Source: Actinomucor elegans (taxonomy: Eukaryota > Mucoromycota > Mucoromycetes > Mucorales > Mucoraceae). Taken from it: a stretch of DNA of 64,000 bases. Location of the stretch: positions 930,001-994,000 of the forward strand of contig JAMSLZ010000002.1 of assembly GCA_026027325.1 (NCBI GenBank), given 5' to 3'. This document shows, piece by piece, positions 1-12,172 of this stretch (positions are counted from its first letter, which is position 1; each line of letters opens with the position of its first letter). Both the position numbers and the translations under genes were made by a program. The notes below the pieces were generated by a model. The model saw nothing but the letters and a program-made list of their open reading frames with translations, was not told the origin of the DNA and searched no databases.

Positions 1-348
1 CGCTTTGTTTTATTGTCATGAAACACATGATGATGCTCCTTCTGGTGCGCAAAGATTAATCACACCAACCATATGAGCAGTATCAAAATATGCCAAAGCA
101 CCTTATCATGTCAAACTAAAGCATCAAGAGGCTACTGAAGCTTGTAATAACCCGTGTACCATTTGTCTTCTTGCTATGTGTATGTAATTTGATCATACTA
201 CATCTTTATCATTATTGCTTCGAACGCTCAGTATTGCCCGAACCTAGCTCGAACTTCTATATGCACCTAAAGCTTTTGAATAAACAAAAAGACTACGCCA
301 GATGTTTCAAATTTGCTCTTTTTTCATTTAACTTAGATAGTTGTGCAA
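1..348. other. Spacer upstream of first F-box gene
   Basis: AT-rich sequence with no convincing gene. The last 60 bases, a pyrimidine-rich stretch just before the F-box start codon, resemble the bases before the start codons of the minus-strand F-box paralogues near 41.05 and 44.1 kb. They are probably the proximal promoter or 5' UTR of the gene at 349. Confidence 0.4.
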
Positions 349-2310
349 ATGAGCTCTTGGGACACATTACCAACTGAGATTATAACCGAGATTGCAAAAG
401 GGATCGAATCTCCCAAAGACATTGCACAATTTCAACTTACTTGCAAACGCTGGGCTTCATTTGCTCAACAACGGCTCTACGCTGATATTGAATTCGCAAC
501 CGAACGTCAACTGCGTGCTTTCATTGAAAACATAATGGCAAATCCATACCTGGGCCTACTGGTGGGACAGCTCGACATTTCTCATGTTTCTCACCTATTT
601 AAATTTATGGATTACTTCACTAAGGCTGTATACCGCCCCCCGCGTCTGGATTATTTCGCTATACTGACTGAATACCACCCCAAACCTCTGGATTGCTTCA
701 CCAAATTGACTGAATACTGTCCTAATGTCAAGCAAATACTTAAAACCGACCGGTTTGATGAAGGGGTTTGGCAACTACTGATAGAAGCTTTACAAGAAGG
801 AAAGTGGAGACAACTGCACTTAATCAAGCCTCCAACCGCGTCTCCCGGAAACCTAGTTTACTATGGGAAAGCTGTTTGGGAAATACGTGATAGGTTAACA
901 GAATTACAAATAAGCGACGAGCTACGTCAAATTGTAGCATGGTCTGGACAAGATATGGGGTCATCTCATTCGGTAGCAGAAAAGATCCTTGCATTCCCAA
1001 AAGTACGAGATCTCACTCTGATCAAAAAGAATAGCCATATGCATATATCTGACTTTAATGAACACATTGATAATTGTGCCTCATTGAAGAAATTAACAGT
1101 ACACTGCTTTCCGCCGCATTCATATCCAGTAAAAAATTCTAGGTTTAGAAAGAATAGAATGTTAAGTGATATACCGACTATTAAACAACAGCACGCTGTC
1201 AAGCAGCTTCATGCCTATTTGCCGCTTTTTTGCGATGATGATTCATTGGTCTATATTATGCACAAATTCCCTTCACTGTCTGTATTAAAGCTGGATTCTG
1301 ACGGTGTCTTAAATCCAGATTGTTCATACGATGTCAGTCGCAAGTTTTTGGTGTATGCTTCGAAAATCCGATACATTAACATCCAACTTGAAAGAAAGAA
1401 CGTGTGCGAACTGCTGTCGATGACATTCAAAGATAGAATCAAATTTGATAAAAAGAAGATCCTGCTTATGATCAATTATGGCGGTTCCTCTCGTAACGGA
1501 AACCTGGATTTTCTCTGCATCGAAACAGAACGAAATTATCGTAATCCTATGTTTAAAGTAAACATGATTTCTACTAATAGCAACCCCATAAAATCCTTTT
1601 ATAACATTCGCATCAATCTTGCCTCCTCAAAGCATTATGCTGGATCGGCTCTGCCTCATGTAACGCTAATAGAAAACTTAGGCAATGAAATAACTTCCTT
1701 ACACATCGACTGCAAGACCAAAGGTGATGTTTTCACGAACATAACAGGGGGTTATTTCTTGGATCATATTTTAGCAAACTGCTCTCAATTAGAGCACTTG
1801 GTGTTAAATGGCGCCTCTCTCGTACATTGTAGCCCTACCCTACCTACAAAAAAACAATTGAACACTCTATTTCTGACTATATGTGACATATATCCTGGCA
1901 TTTTTGAAGAACTTTCTCCTCTGCTGCTATCGCTGGAATCCTTGCGACTTGATAAATGCAAGTTTATCTATGAGAATGGTCAGCAATTGCGGGAACAGTC
2001 ATGCTTGGTTATAAGTATGCCGCATACTTCAATTGACTGTCTACACCTATCTACCCGTAACAGGTACAATAGCTTTAGTGTAAAGGTAAAAATACACGAC
2101 AAAAGGGAGATGTACTATGCTATGGCAAAGCTTGATTATTTTCCAGTATTATTAACTGGTCCCCAAGCTGAATCTATTTACCGGTTGAAAGACAAATATT
2201 GTTTTAAAATGGACCTTGAATGCTTCAGTTTAAGGTTAATATATGTCATGCTTTCCCCGAGTTACAATGTATATGGAATTGATTGCTTGAAAAATAGGAT
2301 TGTACTATAA
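349..2310 (+). CDS. F-box protein, lineage-expanded family (member 1)
   Basis: Intronless gene for 653 residues. The ATG at 349 gives the family-typical start MSSWDTLPTEIITEIAKG; the frame extends two codons further up but only to a GTG. Residues 1-45 match an F-box (L-P-x-E-I, then Q-F-Q-L-T-C-K-x-W-A), the segment that binds Skp1 in SCF ubiquitin ligases. The rest has irregular leucine-rich stretches, for example LSPLLLSLESLRLDKC near residue 525, as expected of a substrate-binding solenoid. At least six paralogues lie in this window. This copy and the pseudogene after it are on the + strand, while the 23.7-44.1 kb copies are on the - strand. F-box identity is fairly secure; the substrate is unknown. 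Confidence 0.85.
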   Translation: MSSWDTLPTEIITEIAKGIESPKDIAQFQLTCKRWASFAQQRLYADIEFATERQLRAFIENIMANPYLGLLVGQLDISHVSHLFKFMDYFTKAVYRPPRLDYFAILTEYHPKPLDCFTKLTEYCPNVKQILKTDRFDEGVWQLLIEALQEGKWRQLHLIKPPTASPGNLVYYGKAVWEIRDRLTELQISDELRQIVAWSGQDMGSSHSVAEKILAFPKVRDLTLIKKNSHMHISDFNEHIDNCASLKKLTVHCFPPHSYPVKNSRFRKNRMLSDIPTIKQQHAVKQLHAYLPLFCDDDSLVYIMHKFPSLSVLKLDSDGVLNPDCSYDVSRKFLVYASKIRYINIQLERKNVCELLSMTFKDRIKFDKKKILLMINYGGSSRNGNLDFLCIETERNYRNPMFKVNMISTNSNPIKSFYNIRINLASSKHYAGSALPHVTLIENLGNEITSLHIDCKTKGDVFTNITGGYFLDHILANCSQLEHLVLNGASLVHCSPTLPTKKQLNTLFLTICDIYPGIFEELSPLLLSLESLRLDKCKFIYENGQQLREQSCLVISMPHTSIDCLHLSTRNRYNSFSVKVKIHDKREMYYAMAKLDYFPVLLTGPQAESIYRLKDKYCFKMDLECFSLRLIYVMLSPSYNVYGIDCLKNRIVL

Positions 2311-3566
2311 TAAATATCACATTTAAGCAAAGCATGGCATGCAAAGTTTTAGTTCAGAAAACTATAGTTCCCTTTTCAGTGCGAGACCCGACACTTGATC
2401 GAGATCGAGAGGTGTACAGATCTTGTTTTCATGAAGCATAAGACATTTATCACCTTAGATGAAGACCTATCATATGCTACTGTTAATACAGAAAATAATA
2501 TTGCACGCTATTTGTAATTCATTATTCAGATATTAAGTTTATTGAATGATTTTGCTTAACTTGAATATGTTATATTTATCAAATACTGTATTGGAACGAT
2601 ATCGATTGAAAGATATAAAGAAATATTGGACCTAGTCTATATAAAATTTAAGTATATACAATCAACCACTAATGGGTAATGTACTCATAATGGCTCATCT
2701 ATTTAAATAATGATAGTGTTAGAAGCAATATTTAGTAATGAATGGGCTCTAACCATTAAGTATGAAATTAAACAAGATTCAATTAAGAATTGTAAAGATG
2801 TTAGAAATGGCTAAAAGCAACCCATTTTACGGGAAATTTGTATATCTACACCTCAGGGAAGCTTGAAGAATTTATTCTTAAGACATGGTTAATATTTAGC
2901 TATCCATCATGGATTCAATATATTAAATAGTATACCATTATGGTTGCTATACTTCTATCAAAAAAAAAAGCTATTTCGGCATTCAGTTTATTTCAGATAG
3001 CTCAATAGACTTAGAGGATAATTAAACAGTATATGTGCCACTTGGCTTAATAAAAATGTTTAAAAGTCATGCTATTATACTTTGTGTTTGCTAGCATATG
3101 TTTGTTATTGACAGTTAGATCGAAGATCATGCTCGGATTCCGAGGGAATTTCAGGGGAAATGCCGCCATCCAATAAAAAGCAAGAGAACCACAGTGGAGG
3201 AATGCCTATGGTATAAAAGATAGGAATCGCAATATTAGCATGTATACTTTATTTACCGTAGGCTTTTTTGACTTGCACTCGCTTTTTTCCTAACATTCTT
3301 TTAGTCTACACGGAGTAATAAATAAATAAGTAAAAATATAGCACTTGTATCTTGACATCGTGTAACATCTTCTAGGTATACTATGCTCATTTTGAAGATT
3401 GTATGTTTATTACCTCACGAAATCGTCACTTGTTCTGAGAAACTTTAACATAGTGTGCCTTCAATGCAATGCTGCGCCTAGCTTACTAAATCTTTTTTGG
3501 CAATCAAAGCTGTAAGTCCCGTTTCAAATCATTAATCCTTTTTGCATTTCTCATACCTACCTTTAA
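2311..3566. other. Intergenic region, no gene seen
   Basis: AT-rich spacer between an intact and a decayed F-box paralogue. It contains a CGAGATCGAG block near 2398-2410 that belongs to a loose motif family seen elsewhere in the window. No open frame of meaningful length and no RNA gene were recognised. Confidence 0.5.
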
Positions 3567-4980
3567 ATGAGTTCTTGGTACAAATTGCCCACCGAAATCG
3601 TAATCAAAATTGCAAAAGAGACAAATTCTCGCAAAAATATTGCTTAATTACAAGGGCTGGGCATCACTTACTTAACAGCAGCTCTACTCAGATATCAAAT
3701 TCATGACCAAATCGCAACTTCAGGATTTTACAGAGACCATGATATCAAATTCATCTTTAGACTTGCTGGTAGAACGATTTGAAACTGGAGTGTTTTATAC
3801 TTTTAGTGACAAGCCCATATATCTGAATTACTTTATTAAGTTGATTGAATACTATCCAGACATTAGATAAATACTAAGAACAAATCAATTTGGTGAAAAA
3901 GTTTGAGAATTATTGATCACTGCTTTACAAAAGAAAACTGGAAGCAATTACACCTAATCAAGCCCCTAACTGTATCTGAGAAACCAATTTGTTACAGGAA
4001 AGCTGTTTGGGAAATATGAAATAAATCGACAGAACTACAAATAAGCGACGAGCTACATCAAATTGTAGCATGGCGTCGACAAAGTAAGGAGTCATCTCAC
4101 TCGCTAGCAGGAAAGACCCTTGTACTCCCTAAAGTGCAGTCTTATTCTATGCACAGAAGACACATATTTGCCTGTCATTCTTGACACCGAGGTCCAGTAA
4201 AAGAACTCGTGTTTAGCAAGTGTAGGATGCTAAGCGATATACTTACTATGAAGCAATTGGCTGCTGTTAAAAGGCATAATGTCTCTCTACCATTGGTTAA
4301 CGATGATTCATTGGCGTATATTATGTGCAAATCCTCTTCACTCTCTGCACCAATATTGCATGGACAGGGATTTATAATCAGAGGATTTTCTACTCAATCA
4401 TACAAAGTCAATTGCAAGTTCTTGGAATACGCCTTAAAAATCTAGCACGTTGATCTCCAATGACATAGTATACAACATGTGTATGAGCTCATACTCATCA
4501 CATCCAAGGATTAATCAAACGCGGCGGAGAGAAACTTGTCACTTATTGCAATTACATTAGTAGCACAAACTTGCCTTGTCTCAGTATTCGGACAAAAGAC
4601 AGTTATAAATTTAACATTCTTCTTGTCACTGGAGAGCATTATAATGGATTCACCCTGCTCCATATAACGCTATTAGAAAACTTGGGAAATGAGGCAACTG
4701 ACTTGCATTTCGACTGTAAGAGCAAATATAGCGTTTTTGCAAACTTAGCAAGGGATTATTTCCTGGACCATATTTTGCTGAACAGCACTCAATTGGAAGG
4801 CTTGGCTGTAAGCAATATATTTCTTATTCATTGCAGCTCTATCGTGCCTGTAAAAAACCATCTAGTCTCTCTATTGCTGCATACGTGTAACACATATCTT
4901 GGCGTTTTAAAAAAAAAACTTTCTCCTCTACTACCACCATTGGAATCCTTGCGATACTTAAACCAAAAAACGGGGAGTAA
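3567..4980 (+). pseudogene. Decayed F-box paralogue
   Basis: The ATG at 3567 opens the family start (MSSWYKLPTEIVIKIAKE), but a TAA interrupts the frame by about codon 25, and further stops and frameshifts follow. Recognisable family blocks persist: the segment around 4209-4440 matches the RMLSDI-TMKQ region, and 4640-4955 matches the LLENLGNEATDLHFDCKSK and DHILLNSTQLE regions. Homology is lost shortly after the LSPLLPPLESL block, so the last quarter is missing or unrecognisable. It lies in direct orientation 1.26 kb downstream of an intact member, consistent with an old tandem duplicate. The 3' limit is approximate. Confidence 0.85.
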
Positions 4981-5473
4981 AATGCAAAAATCCCAAGGGT
5001 TGTTGGCTTAGGCTCTTTTTCAATAGCACAAACATGGCATTTTAAAGACACCATGTATGAATAGCATAGGTTTAATGTATCTGATAGTGTACAATAGTAT
5101 ACATTTTTCGTGCGTATTTTTTAATACGAAACACATTTGATTAGGTTTTTCAAAATTTGATCTTTTTTTTTAAAAAAAAAAATGGAAATAAACAAAAAAT
5201 GTCGTTTGCACCATTTGATGAGCAATTAATATATATATACATATAAACTTTATCAAAAAAAAATACCAGTTGTATATCAACTAGTTGGTCACAAAAGAAC
5301 CAAAGTTCTTTCAAAAAAAAATCTAATTCAAAGTGTTTAATCACCGATATCCAATCAATAACTGCTTACTTTACTCAGCGACAACGGTATACCTATTATC
5401 GTTCTCTGCAAAAAAAAAAAAAAAAAAAAAAAGCTTCATAGTTTTCCTTTTCTGTCTACTTTTTCAAGTCTCC
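4981..5473. other. Intergenic region with T/A homopolymers, reductase promoter side
   Basis: No gene seen. It has an oligo(T)-oligo(A) junction at about 5162-5181 and a long A run near 5411-5431, followed by a pyrimidine-rich stretch just upstream of the reductase ATG at 5474. The last part is presumably promoter and 5' UTR. Confidence 0.4.
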
Positions 5474-6280
5474 ATGAGCTTTGCGCAAAAGACGGCGATT
5501 ATTACCGGAGCCACACGAGGCATAGGTCTTGGCATTGCACAGCTTTTTGCTAATCAAGGCGCGCGTACGATCCTCATTGGCCGAGATCCTGGTCGAGTTC
5601 AGCAAGTACAAGATGCTTTTCGAGCCAAATATAGCGATCAACACCATGAGGGTATTGTTTTAGACGTATCAGACAAGGAAGCCATCGACAATGTGTTGAA
5701 AGTAAATATTCAATCGTCATTTTTGTCGAGATCTTTTTCGTTTAACACGCATAAAACAATTTAGACAGTACTCAAAAACCAAAAGCAAATCAATTATTTG
5801 GTTAATGCAGCGGGTATCTCTCGTGATGGGTTACTGATTCAATTAAAAGACCAAGATTTGATGGATACAATGAATACTAATTTATTGGGTACAATGCGCG
5901 TTAGTCAACACGTAGCCAAGCATATGTTACGGAAACGTCAAGGTGGATGCATTATCAATATATCCAGTGTGATTGGTTTACATGGCAATGTGGGTCAGTC
6001 GGTGTACAGTGCTTCTAAAGCGGGCATTATTGGGTTTACAAAGTCACTTGCCAAGGAATTGGGACCGTCTAATATTAGAGTCAATGCCATTGCACCTGGG
6101 TTTATAGAGACAGATATGACAAGTGATATGTCTTTAGAAAAGAAACAAAAGATGCTGGATTTAATACCATTGCGCAAGTTTGGTCAAGTACAAGATGTCG
6201 CTTTGGCTGCTCAGTTTATTGCAGAATCTGGTTATCTTCATGGACAAGTATTAGAGTTAGATGGTGGATTAGTTTTGTAA
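5474..6280 (+). CDS. 3-oxoacyl-ACP reductase-type short-chain dehydrogenase (CBR4/FabG-like)
   Basis: Two exons, 5474-5701 and 5765-6280, with an intron from GTAAAT to TTTAG, encode 247 residues. The N-terminal TGATRGIG motif binds the nucleotide and NAAG follows near residue 90. The catalytic Ser-Tyr-Lys set is visible as S144, Y157 and K161 (YSASK). The PGFIETDM and C-terminal GQVLELDGG blocks are typical of FabG/CBR4 enzymes, which reduce 3-oxoacyl-ACP with NADPH in type II fatty-acid synthesis, mitochondrial in eukaryotes. A mitochondrial acyl carrier protein gene lies 9 kb downstream. No obvious cleavable presequence is present; human CBR4 also starts directly at its Rossmann fold. The exact substrate is inferred. 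Confidence 0.88.
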
Positions 6281-6420
6281 TTGGATAAACAATAATACCG
6301 AGAATTTTTCTTTTTTTTTTGGGAGTGTGAATAAAATAAAAGCTTCTTTTTCATTAAACCCTTTTTTTTTTTCTATTGTTTGTGAACTGTTACACCTGCA
6401 TAATAAAAAGTACATTCAAA

Positions 6421-9400
6421 GTGGCTCATCATCATCCTAATAACAATAGCAGTGGTTATAACCCATTTGCTGATAATCCACAAGACTCGACATGGAGTCC
6501 CGAAGATTCGACGTATAATCCCTTCAGTCATGATGCAACCCATACAGAACGTTATTCTCCGTCTACAAACGATTTAATTGACCTTCAACAAGGTTCTCAG
6601 TCATCGCCAGTAGAAGCAGTACCCTCTTCTTCTTCAACGCGTCAACCGCCTACTAATCTCCAAGATCCCTCTTCTGCTCATTTCAGAACAAACCGTAAAA
6701 GTAAACAAGGTAATAAAGCAAATAGGGTTATTCAATACTGAAAAAAAAAAAGACCACTCACCCACTTTTTTCATATATAGATATATTCCAAGACCCAAAG
6801 CTAGAAGATGATGAACATAGCCACGAACATAGTTTGATCATTAAAACCACGCCTACAGAACCAAATGTATCCACTTCACCTTATGCTCGAGCCAATATGC
6901 AATTGCCTCAAAAGCCAAGAAAAAAGAGACGACCTTGGCGTCAAGTGATTAAAGAAACCTTTGGTAATGCACAAACTATATCTGGCATTCCAGGCGAGAA
7001 TGGTGCGCGTATCATTCATATCAATAATGCAACCTTGAATCACCAGCAAAACTTTTTGCACAATCGAATTACTACAGGCAAATACAATATGTTGACTTTT
7101 TTGCCAAAGTTTCTATACGAAGAGTTTTCAAAATATGCCAATTTGTTCTTTTTATTTATATCGTGTATACAAGTAAGCATCTTTTTTTTTTTTAAAAAAA
7201 AAATACGTGTATTGTAGGTATTGATGCGCTCTTTTTTTTTTGTTTTTTTCTATAGCAAATTCCAGACATTTCTCCGACTTCGAGATGGACTACCCTTGTA
7301 CCTTTAGTAATTGTATTATTGATTACTGCTGCCAAGGAAGTAGTGGAAGATTGGGTAAAAAAGAAAAAAAAAACTTGTAATTTGTGAGTAAGAGAAACCT
7401 TTGAATTAACTCTATTTGTAAAATTAGGGTGTTCACAAATCCGACACCGAGCTCAACTCGAAACATTGTAAACTATTGCAAGGAACTCAGTTTGTCGAAA
7501 AAAAATGGAGGGATGTGCAAGTAGGTGATGTGCTCCGTATCGAAAGTGGTGAGAACTTTCCAGCAGACATGATTTTGGTCAGTAGTAGTGAACCAGAGGG
7601 TCTTTGTTATATTGAAACCAGTAATTTGGATGGTGAAGTCAATTTGAAAATTAAACAAGCTTTACCGCAAACAGCATCCATCTTGAATCCAGCCGACATG
7701 AGTCGATTGCAAGGTGTGATCAAGTCAGAACAACCTAATAATCGACTCTACAATTACGATGGTGCGCTGTCTTTAACAGCCTACGGCAGTCAGCACCGAG
7801 ATTTGCCCTTGGATCCCAGTCAATTACTGCTCAGAGGCGCACAACTCAGAAACACCTCTTGGATTTATGGTATTGTTATCTTCACAGGCCATGAAACCAA
7901 ACTCATGTTGAACTCGAGCAAGAAACCTTCCAAAGTATCCAATGTAGCGCGTATTACCAATCGCAATATCATGTATTTGTTTTGGATATTAGTAGCCATG
8001 AGTTTTGCTGGTGCCATTGGAGGATTGATCTTTGGCATGTACAAAGGCGGACAGGCAAGTTACTTGCCGATCCACGAAATGAGTCGAGGTACACAGTTTG
8101 GCTATGATATTCTTACTTTTCTTATCCTGTTTTGTTCCTTCATCCCCATCAGTTTGATGGTGACAATGGAAGTTGTCAAGTTTGTACTATCGTATTTGAT
8201 TGAAAACGATCTGGATATTTATTACGATACAACCAATACACCTGCTGCCGCGCGCAGCAGTAGTTTGATTGAGGAACTAGGCCAAGTCAAGTTTGTCTTT
8301 TCAGACAAGACAGGCACCTTGACCTGTAACGAGATGCAGTTTCGTCAGGTGTCGATTGGTGGGTTGTTTTACGCAGATCAAGTGGATCCTGATCGACGAG
8401 CATACGATGCATCTGATGATCCTACTTTGCAGTATACGTTTGATCAACTCAAGCAGCACCTCAGTACACATTCCACAGCCAATGTAGTGAACGAATTTTT
8501 GACCTTGTTGGCTGTATGTCATACGGTGATTCCTGAGCGCACAGATGATGGCGAGATTGTCTATCAAGCATCTTCACCTGATGAAGGTGCATTAGTCAAA
8601 GGTGCAGCTTCGCTCAATTATACATTCCATACACGTCGACCCAACTCGATCATTTGCAATATTCGGGGTAAAGACCAAGAGTTTCAGATACTCAATATCT
8701 GTGAATTCAATTCAACGCGTAAACGTATGTCGGCCATTGTACGAGGGCCTGATAATCGCATCAAACTGTATTGTAAAGGCGCTGATACGGTCATTCTGGA
8801 ACGCTTGGCTACTGAAAACCCGTTTGTGGAGCCTACGTTGGTGCAGTTGGAAGAATGCGCTTCAGAAGGGTTGCGTACGTTGTGTATTGCTATGCGGGAG
8901 ATTCCCGAAGAAGAATATGCCAGATGGTCTCAGATTCAAGAAGCCGCTGCCACGACGTTGGTTAATCGCGCAGAAGAGTTGGATAAGGCAGCTGAACTTA
9001 TTGAAAAAGATTTGTTCTTGCTGGGTGCTACAGCCATTGAGGATCGTTTGCAGGATGGTGTACCTGATACAATTCATACATTACAAGAGGCCGGTATTCA
9101 TGTGTGGGTTTTGACAGGTGATCGACAAGAAACAGCCATCAATATTGGATATAGTTGTAAATTATTGAACGAAGATATGAGTTTGATTGTGTGTAATGAA
9201 GATAACCATTGGGAAACAAAAAGTTTTTTGGAAAGAAAGCTAAGGGATATCAACGAGGTGAAGACCAAAGGAGAAGAGCTAGAGGTAAAAACAAATGAGA
9301 AACAGACGGGAATATCCTATTAAGTGTTTATCCTATATAGCCGTTGGCATTGATTATTGACGGTAAAGCGTTGACATTTGCACTGGAGAAGGACATCGAG

Positions 9401-10827
9401 AGAGTGTTTTATGACTTGTCTGTACTCTGCAAGGCCGTCGTATGCTGCCGTGTGTCACCACTACAGAAAGCATTGGTGGTGAAGTGCGTTAAAAAGTTTG
9501 ATCATAAATCCATCCTATTGGCTATTGGTGACGGAGCCAACGATGTTTCAATGATCCAAGCTGCGCATGTTGGTGTTGGCATTAGTGGTGTAGAGGGACT
9601 TCAAGCTGCTCGTAGCGCAGATTTTTCTATTTCACAGTTTAGATTCTTACGAAAACTACTCTTGGTGCATGGCGCTTGGGCCTATCAACGTATGAGTAAA
9701 ATGATATTTTACTATTTCTACAAAAACGTAACATTGTATTTGACACAGTTTTGGGTAAAACATATGTATTGACGGAGCTACAAACATGATGCTTATACCT
9801 TTTTCCTTTTATATAGTATGCATTCTATAATGGATTTTCCGGCTCTACACTATACGAATCATGGACCATGTCTTGTTTCAACGTGTTTTTCACTTTTTTA
9901 CCGCCATTGGTTATTGGTATCTTTGATCAAATTGTATCTTCTCGTATGTTAGACAAGTACCCTCAAATGTATGTACTTGGCCAAAAGAATGTCTTTTTTA
10001 ATCAAAGAAAGTTCTGGGGCTGGATTGGTAATGCCACTTTCCATTCTATTGTAAGTGATCTTGTATTACTCTAAATTGAAACTCAAACAAATTTTATTGG
10101 AATTCATAGCTGTTATTCTTCTTGGGTGTAGGTGCATTCAAATCAGAAGGAGTCTTCAAGAATGGGTTGTTGGCTGGACAGTGGTGGGTTGGAGCCGCTG
10201 TATTTACAAGTGTGTTGGGGTGTATTCTGTGGAAAGGTGTATTAATCATTGAGTAAGTACGCAAGGCCGAGCGCCCCCGCAATCCGTCAAATATCATTGG
10301 ACTAAATTTTTTTTTGTGTCATTTAGTTTTTGGACAAAATACACAGTGATTTGTATGATAGGTTCGATGGCTATCTGGTTCCTGTATATCATCATTGTTT
10401 CTTATATAGGGCCGGCAATCTCAGTCAATACTTTCCCTGAATACTATGGCATGGTGCCTATGCTATGGGGTAATGTCAACTTTTGGTTGTTCTTGATCAT
10501 TATACCGTTTATTTGTAATCTACGTGATTTTATATGGAAATAGTAAGTTTATTTTTTGTTTGTTAACTCTAAAACCTCGTGTAACTTTTCTTAAACAGCG
10601 GCCAACGTGTCATTTGGCCAATGCCATATCATCATATTCAAGAGATTCAATACTACAATTTGCCGGATTATAGACCACGTATGAATCGTTTCAGACAAGC
10701 TGTCAACAAAGTACGTCGCATCCAAAGATTGAAGCGTAATCGAGGCTATGCATTCTCTCAGAATGAAAGTGATCAAACCAAGATTATTCGTGCTTATGAC
10801 ACTACAATACAAAAGCCATCTGGTTAA
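6421..10827 (+). CDS. P4-type phospholipid-transporting ATPase (Drs2/flippase family)
   Basis: Nine exons: 6421-6709, 6781-7172, 7256-7354, 7428-9284, 9341-9754, 9817-10050, 10110-10252, 10327-10542 and 10599-10827, about 1290 residues, close to yeast Drs2. P4-ATPases flip aminophospholipids to the cytosolic leaflet of Golgi, endosome or plasma membrane. Visible motifs: [19 protein letters not shown] at TM1, SDKTGTLT with the phosphorylated Asp near residue 553, [12 protein letters not shown] near 823, [11 protein letters not shown] near 942, and PISLMVT in TM4. The actuator motif normally DGET reads DGEV near residue 328. No ATG lies in frame before residue ~159. The frame opens downstream of a TAA at 6355, and the best start by context is a GTG at 6421 (A at -3, G at +4). 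The gene begins only 140 bp after the reductase. Confidence 0.93.
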
Positions 10828-10971
10828 AAAATTAAAAAAAATAAAGCGGGGGATAATGAGCTGATTCATGTTCCCAAATCCCAGTATACGAAAAGTTCCG
10901 ACTTTTGAAAGCTCATTTGTTTGTAAGCCCTAAAAGGGAATGAGGTGATTTTTTAATTTTTTCGCGATCAC

Positions 10972-10978
10972 TATAAAA
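10972..10978 (+). promoter_or_regulatory. Probable TATA box of protoglobin gene
   Basis: TATAAAA lies 68 bp before the protoglobin ATG in the short gap after the flippase gene. It is the clearest canonical TATA box noticed in the window. Spacing fits a short 5' UTR; function is inferred. Confidence 0.45.
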
Positions 10979-11045
10979 GAAACCCCTAGAACGGTTCCTT
11001 TTTGTTTTCTTTATTCACATTTATTACATTAAATAAACAAACGCC

Positions 11046-11127
11046 ATGCAACACATCAATTCTGAACAATTATACTCTGACAGTCAATACCGTTTTGACT
11101 ATGTAGCCAAGTTTATGGATTTTGGTA

Positions 11128-11172
<45 letters not shown>

Positions 11173-11847
11173 ATGGGGGTAGCGATGGTAAATTAACCTA
11201 TGTAAATAGGTGAGGAGGATATCAAAGCCATTGAAATGGTTGCTGACAAGATTCGCCCTCTCGTTCCCGTGGTTGTTGATGCTGTCTACACCAAACTCTT
11301 TGAATTCGATGTTACCAAGAAGCATTTTGTTCCCAAGAACGAAGGTTTTGACGGTGCTGCCCCCACTTCTTTGGAAGAATTAACTTTAGATCATCCTCAA
11401 ATCAAGTTCCGTAAAGATTTCCTCGGTAAATACCTCTACAAGGTCTTGTCTGGTCCTTATGATGGTCGTTTCTTGCGCTATTTGGATTGGGTTGCCAAGA
11501 TCCACACTGATACACCTGAAAAGAAGTCCAAGATCAATGTCGATTACATTCATATCAACGCCTTGATGGGTTTTGTTGAATCCACTTTGGCTGGTGGCCT
11601 TTTGTCCTTAAACTTAGATCGTGAGGTCGAGGCTAAAGCTCTTTTGGCTTTCAACAAGTTGCTTTGGATTCAAAATGATTATTTCGCCAAGTACTATTGT
11701 AATCCTGCTACTATTAAGGATGCCCAGGTGGTAAAGAAGGACGCTTGTGGCCTTGCTCAATTGATGAGTCCTGCTGCTATCTTGCCTTTGGCTGTAGGTG
11801 CCATTGCTGGTGCTTTGGGTGTCTACTACCAATTGCGTCGTATTTAA
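11046..11847 (+). CDS. Protoglobin (globin-sensor domain) with C-terminal membrane anchor
   Basis: Two exons, 11046-11124 and 11210-11847, encode 238 residues. The intron carries a 39-base T run at 11130-11168. Residues about 12-195 match the protoglobin family, a single-domain relative of globin-coupled sensors that binds haem and diatomic gases. By position in the family, H125 (WVAKIH) is the likely proximal haem ligand; this is an inference. Residues about 214-234 form a hydrophobic helix followed by a short basic tail (QLRRI), the layout of a tail-anchored protein of the ER or mitochondrial outer membrane. No second signalling domain is present. Fungal protoglobins are poorly characterised. 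Confidence 0.85.
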
Positions 11848-12172
11848 CCTTGTTATTGCTTATATACTGTTCTATTTATTTCCTTTTTCTTTTTGTTGTC
11901 CATATTTCTAATTCTCTATTAAATAAAAAATTCGCTTTAATATAACTTGCTGTTTGTTACACCACCCCTGCTGCACTTCACTGCCTGTCACACATTTATT
12001 TAAAATCCGTTTCAGATCACTGAGCAATTTTATCGACTGTACTTATGTCCCTGCGAGATTTTCTGATGGATGGTTATCTCGGCCGATCTCGGTCAAACCT
12101 AATAGGCTGTGCATGTCTGGAATGACCCATAGTTTTAAAACTTCAAGTCTGGTATGTTGGCTGCATTCAATG
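11848..12172. other. Spacer before solo LTR
   Basis: Contains the 3' UTR of the protoglobin gene (AATAAA-like AT stretch near 11920) and then unassigned sequence, including a GACCGAGATCGG-type motif on the - strand near 12080-12098. No gene seen. Confidence 0.4.

Noticed and set aside
8602..9114. 170-codon second frame inside the flippase gene
   Set aside because: Overlaps the conserved ATP-binding region in another frame and matches nothing.
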